This document shows positions 27,731-36,159 of a stretch of DNA of 64,000 bases, piece by piece. How positions within the stretch are numbered: position 1 is the first letter of the stretch; every line of letters starts with the position of its first letter. Both the position numbers and the translations under genes were made by a program. Source of the stretch: Entomomonas sp945283395 (GTDB lineage: Bacteria; Pseudomonadota; Gammaproteobacteria; Pseudomonadales; Pseudomonadaceae); NCBI GenBank assembly GCA_946480835.1, contig CAMLLC010000011.1:15322-79321 (forward strand), written 5' to 3'. A model generated the notes under the pieces. The model made no database searches, was not told the DNA's origin, and saw nothing but the letters and a program-made list of their open reading frames with translations.

Positions 27731-27987
27731 TGAGTCAAGTTATCATCTATACCAGTGCTTGGTGTCCTTACTGCATAAGAGCAAAACAGCTATTAACCAG
27801 TAAAGGAATAAATTTTCAAGAAATTACCGTTGATGGCAAGCTTGAACTAAGAGCAGAAATGGAAGAAAAAGCGGGTAGCGATACCGTGCCACAAATTTGG
27901 ATTAACGAACAACATATAGGAGGCTGCGACGATCTATTTGCGCTAGAACAAGCTGGAAAACTAGACCCTTTATTAGCAGCTAATTAA
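27730..27987 (+). CDS. grxC: Glutaredoxin 3
   Basis: Small thiol-disulfide oxidoreductase of 85 residues that uses glutathione to reduce protein disulfides. The active site is Cys12-Pro-Tyr-Cys15 in TSAWCPYCIRAK; TVPQIWINEQHIGGCDDL holds the cis-proline and the GG(C)DD glutathione-binding motif. It overlaps the rhodanese stop codon and is followed 36 bases later by secB, so the three are very likely one operon. Confidence 0.96.
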   Translation: MSQVIIYTSAWCPYCIRAKQLLTSKGINFQEITVDGKLELRAEMEEKAGSDTVPQIWINEQHIGGCDDLFALEQAGKLDPLLAAN

Positions 27988-28022
27988 CCTTTTTAATCAT
28001 TTAGAATGGATGAATACTTATT

Positions 28023-28490
28023 ATGTCCGAACAAACTACTAATACTCAAGAACCGCAATTTGCAATACAACGTATTTACATTAAAGATGTATCTTTTGAG
28101 TCGCCTAAGGCACCAGAAATATTCTTAAAAGAATGGAAACCTGCCGTTAATTTAGATTTAAACACTCGTCAAAATACCTTAGAAGATAGTATGTACGAGG
28201 TAGTCTTAACCATTTCTGCCACAGCCAAAATAGACGAAGATGTAGCCTTTATTGCAGAAATCCAACAAGCAGGTATTTTCTTAATTAAAGGTCTTGATGG
28301 CGATACTATCAGCCATATGTTAGGAGCTTTTTGCCCTAATCTGCTTTTCCCTTATGCTAGAGCAGCCCTTGATAGCCTCGTTATTAAAGGTTCCTTCCCT
28401 GCCTTGATGCTTGCGCCTATTAACTTTGATGCCCTTTATGCACAAGAACTAGAGCGTATGCAACAACAAGGTTCTACCCAAAAGCAATAA
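28023..28490 (+). CDS. secB: Protein-export chaperone SecB
   Basis: Cytoplasmic chaperone that keeps preproteins unfolded and delivers them to SecA. The 155-residue protein shows FAIQRIYIKDVSFESPKAPEIF at the N-terminus, the central LTISATAKI, and the GAFCPNLLFPYAR signature of the family. The C-terminus is a flexible, Gln-rich tail. It is the third gene of the rhodanese-grxC-secB operon and is followed by a terminator hairpin. Confidence 0.97.
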   Translation: MSEQTTNTQEPQFAIQRIYIKDVSFESPKAPEIFLKEWKPAVNLDLNTRQNTLEDSMYEVVLTISATAKIDEDVAFIAEIQQAGIFLIKGLDGDTISHMLGAFCPNLLFPYARAALDSLVIKGSFPALMLAPINFDALYAQELERMQQQGSTQKQ

Positions 28491-28927
28491 ATCTTATCTA
28501 GTTACCCAACCTAGATCAATATATTGATCTAGGTTTCATTATTAGTAGTTTAGCTTGGCTTACCAAAAATAAACTTAATTCAAATCTCTCATGATAAGTC
28601 GTATTATTTGCCATGCTCTGTTGGCTGTTGATTTACAAAATCAAATGCAAGAAAAGCGGCTAGCAATCAAATCTATATCGCCTGCGTTATAACTGCAAAT
28701 TACCAAAATAGATTTTATGAAGAATCAGATACAATATAACTAAGTACTTGCCAAAAAGCTGTTGATTGGTACTTTAACGATTAACTAACTTTACTAGCAA
28801 CTACTGCTATTTATTTATAACAGGTCATAAATACTTATCTATGCAAATAGACGCTTTATTAAAATAATAGTAAGATTTAACAGCACCTATCTACTTAATA
28901 GAGACTAATTATTACCATCTATCGAAC
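28491..28927. other. Intergenic region between secB and holD
   Basis: The secB terminator lies at 28508-28535. A 34-codon frame from 28591 has no ribosome binding site and no resemblance that I recognise, so I do not call it. The rest is AT-rich and must contain the holD promoter. The rRNA/tRNA methyltransferase gene that I expect downstream of secB in Pseudomonas is absent. Confidence 0.4.
28508..28535 (+). terminator. Terminator of the rhodanese-grxC-secB operon
   Basis: A perfect 28-base palindrome (arms AACCTAGATCAATA and TATTGATCTAGGTT) begins 18 bases after the secB stop and is followed by a T-containing stretch. The central A/T pairs would open as a loop. Confidence 0.7.
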
Positions 28928-29653
28928 ATGAAACAATCACTACGCAATGAATATTTATCAGCTATGCAAATAACTAGATGGGTACCTAGAGTTACGCTAC
29001 CTTATGCTGCGCAATCACCAGTCAATGAAGCGCTAGCAACGATAGTTGAACCCCGTAGTGCAATAGCTAGCACACCATTAAATGCCCCAGCAAGCCAACC
29101 ACCATTAGCAACAATAACCAATAAGAACACTATTTCTGCTGCCCAAGTTACTAATAATGTTGTTGAAACGAGCACAGAGATCCCACACTTTTCACTACAG
29201 CTTATGCAAGCTGGCAATTGTTTACTACTTATAGAATTAACCCAACATAAAGTTCTGCAAATAGATGATGCTACTTATCAATTACTACGTAATATTCTAA
29301 AAGCCGCTAAATTACCTGATAGCCCTAAACTACTTGGCGAGGTCATTCATTGGCCTTTGTTTAAGCAAGTTAATATTCCGCAGGGGGTTAGACAGGCGCA
29401 AGAATTTATGCAAAGTTATATAACAACTTTTCAGGAACAACTAGTAGACACTAAATGTTTATGGTTAATAGGTCTTACTGCCATTCAAGTAGTCACTGGT
29501 TTAACAGCCCAACATCTTTATCAAGCACCTATTCTTCAATCGTTAGGCCAAACTCTACTAGCCCCTAGCCTTAATTCACTGCTTGAACAACCACAACAAA
29601 AAGCCGCTCTTTGGCAAAGTATTAAACAACTTATTCCACTATGGCAAGTCTAA
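28928..29653 (+). CDS. holD: DNA polymerase III psi subunit-like protein
   Basis: A 241-residue protein with a conserved N-terminal SLRNEYLSAMQITRWVPR, which resembles the N-terminal segment of E. coli HolD (QLGITQW) that contacts the chi subunit. The C-terminal part, GQTLLAPSLNSLLEQPQQKA to ALWQSIKQ, aligns by eye with the HolD C-terminus. A low-complexity Ala/Pro/Thr linker separates the ends. It overlaps rimI by 13 bases, the same holD-rimI arrangement as in E. coli. The function, linking the clamp loader to SSB through chi, is inferred from family and position. Automated pipelines could easily leave it as hypothetical. Confidence 0.7.
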   Translation: MKQSLRNEYLSAMQITRWVPRVTLPYAAQSPVNEALATIVEPRSAIASTPLNAPASQPPLATITNKNTISAAQVTNNVVETSTEIPHFSLQLMQAGNCLLLIELTQHKVLQIDDATYQLLRNILKAAKLPDSPKLLGEVIHWPLFKQVNIPQGVRQAQEFMQSYITTFQEQLVDTKCLWLIGLTAIQVVTGLTAQHLYQAPILQSLGQTLLAPSLNSLLEQPQQKAALWQSIKQLIPLWQV

Positions 29654-30096
29654 CTTTTCTCAAATTTCGTAAAATGACGCTAGCAGATCTAGCCTTAGTT
29701 AACCAGTTAGAAAACGCAGCTCATTATCATCCTTGGTCAAAAAAACTATTAGCTGACGCTATCAACAGCTATGCCTGTTGGATACTTTTAGAACATCAGC
29801 AACTAGTAGGTTATGCCATTTTAAAAATCGTCCTAGATGAAGCAGAGTTACTCAATATAGTGATAGCTCCTGCTCAGCAGGGCAAAGGTTTAGGAAAAGT
29901 GTTATTGACCAAGATTATAAAAGAGGCACAACAATTAGGGGTCAAAGACTGTTTTCTAGAAGTAAGAGAAAGTAATAGCCAAGCTTATCAACTTTATGAA
30001 AAATTTGGCTTTAATGAAATAGCTCGGCGAGCAAATTATTATCCTACTCCACAAGGTTTTGAAGACGCTCTCATTATGGTCTATTCAATACTATAA
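29641..30096 (+). CDS. rimI: Ribosomal protein S18-alanine N-acetyltransferase
   Basis: GNAT acetyltransferase that modifies the N-terminal alanine of ribosomal protein S18. The 151 residues include VVLDEAE-type strand ILKIVLDEAELLNIVIAP, the acetyl-CoA loop QQGKGLGKVL, LEVRESNSQAYQLYEKFGF and the RimI-specific RRANYYPTPQGFEDALIM near the C-terminus. It overlaps the end of holD by 13 bases, so translation is probably coupled. Confidence 0.95.
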   Translation: MASLTFLKFRKMTLADLALVNQLENAAHYHPWSKKLLADAINSYACWILLEHQQLVGYAILKIVLDEAELLNIVIAPAQQGKGLGKVLLTKIIKEAQQLGVKDCFLEVRESNSQAYQLYEKFGFNEIARRANYYPTPQGFEDALIMVYSIL

Positions 30097-30157
30097 GGTA
30101 GTAACTAAGTTGAGGTAATAAATTAAATATTAATAACCCTAACTTACCCTCATAAAA

Positions 30158-30296
30158 TAAAAAAAATCCCAGATTTCAAATTTAGAGAGGGGGAGAAATC
30201 TGGGATTCAAGCTGTTGGGTTAGGGGAAACCCAACAAAAACTAGCAATACTTAATATAAAGGATATAAATAAATGGAGTTTACTTCAACTCTATTC
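30158..30296 (-). ncRNA. ersA: Candidate small regulatory RNA in the Spot42/ErsA position behind polA
   Basis: On the minus strand, about 65 bases after the polA stop, a promoter-like element (see 30303-30329) would start an RNA near 30296. It contains a hairpin GTTGGGTT/AACCCAAC with the C-rich loop TCCCCT (30214-30235). A second long hairpin, AATCCCAGATTT/AAATCTGGGATT (30165-30207), has a loop carrying CTCCCCCTCTC, and the stem runs into eight T residues. That makes about 138 nt ending in a textbook terminator. Spot 42 of E. coli and ErsA of Pseudomonas occupy the same place downstream of polA, and ErsA is sigma-22-dependent. C-rich loops could pair with ribosome binding sites. The identity is inference from position, promoter and architecture. 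Confidence 0.6.
30159..30207 (-). terminator. Intrinsic terminator of the sRNA candidate and polA
   Basis: AATCCCAGATTT and AAATCTGGGATT form a 12-bp perfect stem, and on the minus strand the stem runs into a tract of eight T. This is the strongest rho-independent terminator in the window. It ends any transcript coming from polA or from the promoter at 30303-30329. Confidence 0.85.
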
Positions 30297-30302
30297 GTAT
30301 TA

Positions 30303-30329
30303 TAAGAACTATCTATTACTAGAAAGTTC
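30303..30329 (-). promoter_or_regulatory. Sigma-22 (AlgU/RpoE)-like promoter of the sRNA candidate
   Basis: On the minus strand GAACTT, a spacer of exactly 16 bases, then TCTTA, against the AlgU/RpoE consensus GAACTT-N16/17-TCTGA: one mismatch. A TATAAT hexamer overlaps the downstream side (30299-30304). It lies right after the polA stop. Confidence 0.55.
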
Positions 30330-30361
30330 ACTAATAACTTAAAAATGTTAGTTGAATCTCC

Positions 30362-33121
30362 CTAGTGAGCTTCATCCCAATTATTACCAACTCCTACATC
30401 TACCTCTAAAGATACTGATAAATCAGCAGCTTGCGCCATTAATTCAGTAATTTTTACTGAAATATCTTGTAATAAATCATCACGCACTTCTAGCACTAAT
30501 TCGTCATGAACTTGTAATATGACTTTAGCCGCTAGCTTAGTTTGCTGCAACCAATCGTCAACTTTCACCATAGCTCGCTTAATTATATCAGCAGCCGTAC
30601 CTTGCATTGGGGCGTTAATAGCTGTACGTTCAGCTGCTCGTCTAACATTAGCATTAGTCGATTTAATATCCGGTAGATATAGGCGACGACCGAATATCGT
30701 TTCTACATATCCTCGCTCAGCAGCTAACTGACGTGTACGCTCCATATAAGCTAACACGCCTGGATACTTATCAAAATATTTATCTATGTACGCCTGTGCT
30801 TCCTTTCTATCTACCCCTATTTGTTTAGCTAAACCAAAAGCGCTCATTCCATAAATAAGACCAAAGTTAATAGCTTTAGCTTTACGTCTCTGTTCGCCAC
30901 TAACATTAGCTAGTGTAACACCAAACACCTCAGCTGCAGTTGCTTTATGGACATCCATACCTTGTTTAAAAGCCTCTAACAAACCTTTATCCTGAGCTAG
31001 ATGTGCCATAATACGTAATTCGATTTGTGAATAATCCGCCGCTAATAATTTATAGCCTGGCGGGGCAATAAAAGCTTGCCTAATACGACGCCCTTCTGGT
31101 GTTCTAATAGGAATATTTTGCAAATTAGGATCGCTCGACGATAACCTACCTGTCGCGGTTACTGCTTGATGATAAGAAGTATGAATACGTCCAGTACGTG
31201 GATTAATCTGTGCAGGCAGTCTATCGGTATAAGTACTTTTTAGTTTACTTAAGGTGCGATATTGCATTATAACAGCAGGAAACTCATAACCCTGTTCAGC
31301 CAACTCAGCAAGTACTGACTCAGCGGTAGAAGGTTGGCCTGTTGCTGTTTTGCTAATAATGGGTAAGCCTAATTTATTATAAAGAATATCTCCTAATTGT
31401 TTAGGAGAACCCATATTAAAGCTATGACCTGCTAACTCAAAGGCTTTGTGCTCAAGAGTAAGCATTTTCTCACCTAACTCTTGGCTTTGGCTGAGTAATA
31501 ACTTGGCATCTACTAATGCACCATTTTGCTCTATCCTTGCCAATACAGGAACCAAAGGAATTTCGATATCTGTCAATACTTTAGCTTGACTTGGTTCAGC
31601 TTGCAGTTGTTGCCACAGGGTATTATGTAATCTTAAAGTAACATCAGCATCTTCCGCTGCATAGGGAGCAGCCTGCTCTAAGGCTATTTGATTAAAGGTA
31701 AGTTGTTTTGCGCCTTTCCCGGCAATTTGTTCAAAAGTAATAGTATGCTCATCTAAGTACTTTAGTGCTAGGCTATCCATATCATGACGTGTCGCTGTAG
31801 AGTCTAATATGTAAGACTCAAGCATAGTATCGAAAGCTACCCCTTTGACATCTATACCGTAATGCTTAAGCACATTCATATCATATTTACCATGTTGCCC
31901 CACCTTGGCCTGCTGCTCATCTTCCAATAGCGGTTTTAATGCAGCTAATACTTCTTCTCTATTAAGTTGCGATGGCGCTCCCATATAATCGTGACCAACA
32001 GGAATATAAATAGCCTGATAAGGTTTAATAGCAAAAGACAAGCCAACCAATTCAGCTTGTTGGGCATCCAAGCTCGTGGTTTCTGTATCGAAGGCAAAAA
32101 GTTTAGCTTTTTTCAATAATGCTAACCAACGTTGCAGCTCTACTTGCTGAGTAATCATCTGATAATCTTTAGCTTCAGCTGGCCTAGCTTGTGTGTGCTG
32201 CAAAGGGGCACTAAACATATCAGTAGGGGCTGATTGCTTAGCTGTTTTGTTTAACAGTGGCGCTATCCAAGACTTAAATTCTAGTTGCTGGTAAAGTGCC
32301 AATAATGCACTTTCTTGTTCTGCTTGCTTGACCAGATCATTTATGGTTAGGCCAAGTTCTACATCCGTTTTTATAGTAGCTAATTGGTAGGATAAATAAG
32401 CCATGTCTTTATGTTCAACTAATTTAGCAGCTAAGGACTTAGCTCCCCTAATAGGTAAATCGGCTACTTTATCAAGATTATCATAAATTACTTCTAAACC
32501 ACCTGCTAAACCTTGTATTAGTCCTACTGCAGTCTTTTCTCCTATGCCTGGAACACCAGGAATATTATCAGACTTATCACCCATTAAGGCCAAAAAATCT
32601 ATAATAAACTTAGGTGCTATGCCATATTTTTGCTCAACCCCTTGCGGATCTAAAGCAGTGCCTGTCATGGTATTTACTAAAGTAATACGCTCAGTCACTA
32701 GTTGCGCCATATCCTTATCACCAGTAGAAATGACTACTGCGCGCCCTGCTTTAGCGGTAGCAAGGGCTAAGGTACCTATTACATCATCAGCCTCCACTCT
32801 ATCGATGCAAAGTAATGGTAATCCTAGCGCTTTAACACATTGATGTAGCGGTTCTATTTGTACCTGTAAATCATCTGGCATAGGGGGGCGATGGGCTTTA
32901 TAATCAGCATAGAGCTGATCTCTAAAACTTCCCCCTTTTGCATCAAAAACTACCGCCATAGGGCTATCAGGGTATTGCTTTAATAAACTTTTTAACATAT
33001 TAAGCACCCCTTTAATTGCCCCTGTAGGTTGTCCCTTAGAAGTAGTAAGAGGCGGCAATGCGTGGTAGGCTCGATACAAATAAGAAGAACCATCAACCAA
33101 AACTAGTGGTGCTTGAGACAT
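30362..33121 (-). CDS. polA: DNA polymerase I
   Basis: Repair and Okazaki-fragment polymerase with all three activities. Residues 1 to about 290 are the 5'-3' exonuclease (LVDGSSYLYRAYHALP, DKDMAQLV, GDKSDNIPGVPGIGEKTA). The 3'-5' exonuclease domain has the catalytic DTETTSLD and later YAAEDADVT, so proofreading looks intact. The polymerase domain has DYSQIELRIMAHL, RRKAKAINFGLIYGMSAFGL and QVHDELVLEV. The 919 residues are full length. In Pseudomonas and E. coli engB is the neighbour; here engB is about 19 kb away, so the locus has been rearranged. Confidence 0.97.
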   Translation of the reverse strand: MSQAPLVLVDGSSYLYRAYHALPPLTTSKGQPTGAIKGVLNMLKSLLKQYPDSPMAVVFDAKGGSFRDQLYADYKAHRPPMPDDLQVQIEPLHQCVKALGLPLLCIDRVEADDVIGTLALATAKAGRAVVISTGDKDMAQLVTERITLVNTMTGTALDPQGVEQKYGIAPKFIIDFLALMGDKSDNIPGVPGIGEKTAVGLIQGLAGGLEVIYDNLDKVADLPIRGAKSLAAKLVEHKDMAYLSYQLATIKTDVELGLTINDLVKQAEQESALLALYQQLEFKSWIAPLLNKTAKQSAPTDMFSAPLQHTQARPAEAKDYQMITQQVELQRWLALLKKAKLFAFDTETTSLDAQQAELVGLSFAIKPYQAIYIPVGHDYMGAPSQLNREEVLAALKPLLEDEQQAKVGQHGKYDMNVLKHYGIDVKGVAFDTMLESYILDSTATRHDMDSLALKYLDEHTITFEQIAGKGAKQLTFNQIALEQAAPYAAEDADVTLRLHNTLWQQLQAEPSQAKVLTDIEIPLVPVLARIEQNGALVDAKLLLSQSQELGEKMLTLEHKAFELAGHSFNMGSPKQLGDILYNKLGLPIISKTATGQPSTAESVLAELAEQGYEFPAVIMQYRTLSKLKSTYTDRLPAQINPRTGRIHTSYHQAVTATGRLSSSDPNLQNIPIRTPEGRRIRQAFIAPPGYKLLAADYSQIELRIMAHLAQDKGLLEAFKQGMDVHKATAAEVFGVTLANVSGEQRRKAKAINFGLIYGMSAFGLAKQIGVDRKEAQAYIDKYFDKYPGVLAYMERTRQLAAERGYVETIFGRRLYLPDIKSTNANVRRAAERTAINAPMQGTAADIIKRAMVKVDDWLQQTKLAAKVILQVHDELVLEVRDDLLQDISVKITELMAQAADLSVSLEVDVGVGNNWDEAH

Positions 33122-33526
33122 AAAATAACCCTAATCGTTAACTATTAGCTTAAATAGAATAGCGTGTATCATACCCTATTACACCCTATTAAATAACCCA
33201 CCCTTTTAGGGAGGCAGATAAGCTGTTGTTAACTGCTTTAGTTAATAAATTAGTATGTATCTAATGCTGGCAAGAGACTTGTTAAGCATTTCTGATGGTC
33301 TGCCTGTTAGAAATAATTTACCTACGCTAATGGGTCAGCAATATCAGCAACTAACACCTTAGCTGATAAGTGATATGATAGGCTAGTTGCTTTTATTTGT
33401 AGATAAAGAGGAATTTGTAAATGAGACGCTAGTGACAGCTGCTTAAGACAATTTAAAGAAAATTTACAGCCAAAGTCCTATAGGAGGAGCTTCCTAAACT
33501 AATACGGCTACAAGATTATAATTTGT
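33122..33526. other. Intergenic region between polA and anr
   Basis: About 400 bases with no recognisable gene. Both flanking genes are on the minus strand, so the polA promoter must be here, as well as the end of the anr transcript. Small inverted repeats are present (for example TAGGA/TCCTA near 33480-33496), none with a convincing T-tract. Confidence 0.4.
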
Positions 33527-34279
33527 TTATTTTGCAGTACACTCAATAAAATCTAGATTACCTCCCGCTAGGGACAATAATTTATTTAACTCAAGAATGA
33601 TGATTTCTTTACCCTCTGCCTTCAGTAATTCATTTTGCTGAAAGCGCGTAAACACTCTAGAAACAGTTTCAACTGCTAATCCTAAATAATTACCTATTTC
33701 ATTACGGGACATAGCTAAACGGAAATGATTGGCTGAATAGCCTCTTGCTCTGAAACGCGCTGATAAGTTAATAAGAAAGGTAGCAATACGTTCATCAGCT
33801 GTCTTTTTGGATAAAAGTAACATCATTTGCTGATCGTCGCGTATTTCTCTGCTCATAATACGCATAAGTTGCCGACGTAATTGGGGTAATTTAACGGATA
33901 ATTCATCAAGACGATCAAAGGGTATTTCACAAATAGATGTTGTTTCAAGTACTTGTGCAGAAACAGGATAAATATCGGTATCCATTCCTGATAAACCTAC
34001 TACCTCACTAGGTAAATGAAACCCAGTAATTTGTTCTTCACCTTCATCTGTTACACTAAATGTTTTTAGGCTTCCTGATCTAACGGCAAATATAGAAGTA
34101 AATTTATCACCCTGATTAAAAAGAAACTCACCTCTTTTCATGGGGCGGCTACGTTTAACTATTTGATCTAATAAATCTATGTCACTATGATCTAGAGATA
34201 AAGGTAAACATAACCCTATTAAACTACAATCTTTACAATGCGCTTGTAAAGGCATTCTGGCTTTAGCTGTTTCTGGCAT
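33527..34279 (-). CDS. anr: Anaerobic regulator Anr (FNR family)
   Basis: Oxygen-sensing transcription factor of 250 residues that switches genes at low oxygen through a [4Fe-4S] cluster. The N-terminal cysteines are Cys15, Cys18 and Cys24 (HCKDCSLIGLC) and the fourth ligand is Cys117 (TTSICEIP). A cyclic-nucleotide-binding fold follows, and the C-terminal HTH has SRNEIGNYLGLAVETVSRVF, where ExxSR is the FNR-type recognition helix for TTGAT-N4-ATCAA. hemN lies next to it, as in Pseudomonas, and has a matching site upstream. Confidence 0.95.
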   Translation of the reverse strand: MPETAKARMPLQAHCKDCSLIGLCLPLSLDHSDIDLLDQIVKRSRPMKRGEFLFNQGDKFTSIFAVRSGSLKTFSVTDEGEEQITGFHLPSEVVGLSGMDTDIYPVSAQVLETTSICEIPFDRLDELSVKLPQLRRQLMRIMSREIRDDQQMMLLLSKKTADERIATFLINLSARFRARGYSANHFRLAMSRNEIGNYLGLAVETVSRVFTRFQQNELLKAEGKEIIILELNKLLSLAGGNLDFIECTAK

Positions 34280-34310
34280 ACTACAATCCTACAATGTCCC
34301 TTTACACAAG

Positions 34311-34339
34311 AATACACTAATAACATGAACTGTAGTCAA
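34311..34339 (-). promoter_or_regulatory. Sigma-70-like promoter of anr
   Basis: On the minus strand TTGACT, a 17-base spacer, then TGTATT, about 30 bases before the anr start codon. The -35 box matches five of six positions and the -10 four of six. The -35 region (TTGAC-TACA-GTTCA) only half resembles an Anr site, so autoregulation is not claimed. Confidence 0.45.
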
Positions 34340-34434
34340 TAATTTATATTATTTTTTGCCTATATTCAATGTTTAATAGCTATTCTAACCTTATAATTAG
34401 CCAATCCTACGCATTATATAACTAGTATAGATAA

Positions 34435-35817
34435 TTAAATAACTCGTGAAAAACGCTGTAATAATTGTTTATTAAGATATGCATCAAATAACATACAAAC
34501 TGAACGAATTAATAACCTACCCGTATTTTGGACAATAATATCCGTTTCATCAAGTGTCAGTAATTCATCTTTAGCCATCTGTTGTAATTGAGGGAAAGCA
34601 CTTTTAAAGTAATTTTTGAAGTTTATATTAAATTTTTTCTCTATCTCAGAGAAATTCACATGAAAATGACAAATAAGTTGCTGTATTACTTCGCGGCGGA
34701 TACAGTCATCTTGGTTACAAATTAACCCTCTTTTACTAGCAAATTGCTCTGAATCTATAGCTGCCTCATAAGCCATAAGGTCTGTTGTATTCTGACAATA
34801 TAAATCACCTATTTGACTAATAGAAGATACTCCTAAACCTATTAGGTCACAATAACCATGAGTATTATAACCTTGAAAATTACGCCACAATGTACCTTCT
34901 TCTTGCGCGTAAGCAAGTTCATCATCAGGCAAGGCAAAATGATCCATCCCTATGTAACGATAGCCAGCGGAGGTTAATTGCTCGATCGTATTTTGTAAAA
35001 TTTCTAATTTCTCAGTGGGTAAAGGTAAATCTTCAGCATGAATGCGACGTTGTGGTTTAAAACGTTCAGGTAAATGAGCATAATTAAATACGGACAACCT
35101 ATCAGGTTGTAAAGCTATGATTTCGTCAACGGTTTTAGCAAATTTAGCAGCTGATTGCTTAGGTAAGCCATAAATCAAATCCACATTAATAGAACGATAT
35201 TGCAAAGTGCGCGCCGCATCTATTACTGCTTGAGTTTGTTCAAAAGACTGTAATCTATTGACCGCAGCCTGTACATCAGTGTCGAAATCCTGTACCCCTA
35301 AACTAATTCTATTAAAACCTAAATCTCTTAACTGACCTATAGTGGTCCAATCAGCTTCACGAGGATCAATCTCTATACTAAAATCACAATCAGCATTATC
35401 AGCGAACCGAAAATACTTTTGCAAGGTCTCTACAACTTTCGTTATTTGTTCTATTGTTAAGAAGGTAGGCGTGCCGCCACCAAAATGTATTTGCTCTACT
35501 AGTTGGCCTTTTTTCAAATATTTGCTAACTAGCCTTATTTCATTCATTAGCCTTTGGATATAAGGATCAGCGTACCCCCTATCCTTAGTAATAACTTTAT
35601 TACAACCGCAGTAATAACAGATATTAGCACAGAAAGGAACATGAATATAAAGTGATAACGGTTTGTTAGCTTCTCTACTTTGTTTTAAAGCACGTAATAA
35701 ATCTAATGTCCCTACCCCTTCGTGAAATTGAACTGCTGTGGGATAAGACGTATAGCGTGGCCCTGCCACATCATAACGGCGAATCAAGTCAGCATTCCAA
35801 TGAATGGTATCTAACAT
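34435..35817 (-). CDS. hemN: Oxygen-independent coproporphyrinogen III oxidase
   Basis: Radical SAM enzyme that converts coproporphyrinogen III to protoporphyrinogen IX without oxygen in haem synthesis. The cluster motif is CxxxCxxC at Cys63, Cys67 and Cys70 (VPFCANICYYCGCNK), next to the PRYTSYPTAVQF start region of HemN. GGGTPTFL and IEIDPREADW are the SAM-binding segments. Length (460) is that of true HemN rather than the shorter HemW. An Anr box lies 65 bases upstream of the start, so induction at low oxygen by the neighbouring Anr is expected. Confidence 0.96.
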   Translation of the reverse strand: MLDTIHWNADLIRRYDVAGPRYTSYPTAVQFHEGVGTLDLLRALKQSREANKPLSLYIHVPFCANICYYCGCNKVITKDRGYADPYIQRLMNEIRLVSKYLKKGQLVEQIHFGGGTPTFLTIEQITKVVETLQKYFRFADNADCDFSIEIDPREADWTTIGQLRDLGFNRISLGVQDFDTDVQAAVNRLQSFEQTQAVIDAARTLQYRSINVDLIYGLPKQSAAKFAKTVDEIIALQPDRLSVFNYAHLPERFKPQRRIHAEDLPLPTEKLEILQNTIEQLTSAGYRYIGMDHFALPDDELAYAQEEGTLWRNFQGYNTHGYCDLIGLGVSSISQIGDLYCQNTTDLMAYEAAIDSEQFASKRGLICNQDDCIRREVIQQLICHFHVNFSEIEKKFNINFKNYFKSAFPQLQQMAKDELLTLDETDIIVQNTGRLLIRSVCMLFDAYLNKQLLQRFSRVI

Positions 35818-35881
35818 TTAGAAAACCTCAAAAAACTAACCTAAAGGGCTTAAAGTCTAAGATTTACACCTAGTAAACACC

Positions 35882-35895
35882 TTGACCTGAATCAA
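35882..35895. promoter_or_regulatory. Anr/FNR box upstream of hemN
   Basis: TTGAC-CTGA-ATCAA matches the FNR/Anr consensus TTGAT-N4-ATCAA with one mismatch. It is centred about 70 bases before the hemN start codon, a distance compatible with class II activation if the transcript starts about 30 bases before the gene. The regulator itself is encoded next door. Confidence 0.75.
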
Positions 35896-36106
35896 ACTGA
35901 ATAAGACTATAAACTAACTATAACCTTTTGTCCTCATGTAAATCAACAAGCTATGTTACAAGGCATATAAATATAATTAATGAGCTAAATAAGTTAAACT
36001 CCTCATAACTAAGCTTAACTAATTCAGTGGATTAACTATTCATTTTATGAACTGTACTACAATTTAACATGCTATATTATTACTCCACACATAAGATTAT
36101 GTTATG

Positions 36107-36125
36107 ATCAAACAAGGTGTTTGAT
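36107..36125. promoter_or_regulatory. Inverted repeat upstream of vfr
   Basis: ATCAAAC-AAGGT-GTTTGAT is a perfect 7-bp inverted repeat ending 34 bases before the vfr ATG, in the position expected for an operator near the transcription start. It does not match the CRP consensus TGTGA-N6-TCACA. The regulator is unknown. Confidence 0.4.
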
Positions 36126-36159
36126 ATTAATTATTATACTGGAATAAGTGAGATTAGAC

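Larger units (their letters stand above)
35818..36159. other. Divergent regulatory region between hemN and vfr
   Basis: No gene. It holds the Anr box for hemN (35882-35895) and a perfect inverted repeat close to vfr (36107-36125). The rest is AT-rich promoter-type DNA. Both flanking genes start here in opposite directions, and their products relate to oxygen and cAMP control. Confidence 0.55.

Noticed and set aside
28591..28695. 34-codon frame between secB and holD
   Set aside because: There is no ribosome binding site, no resemblance to a family and no conserved context that I can see.
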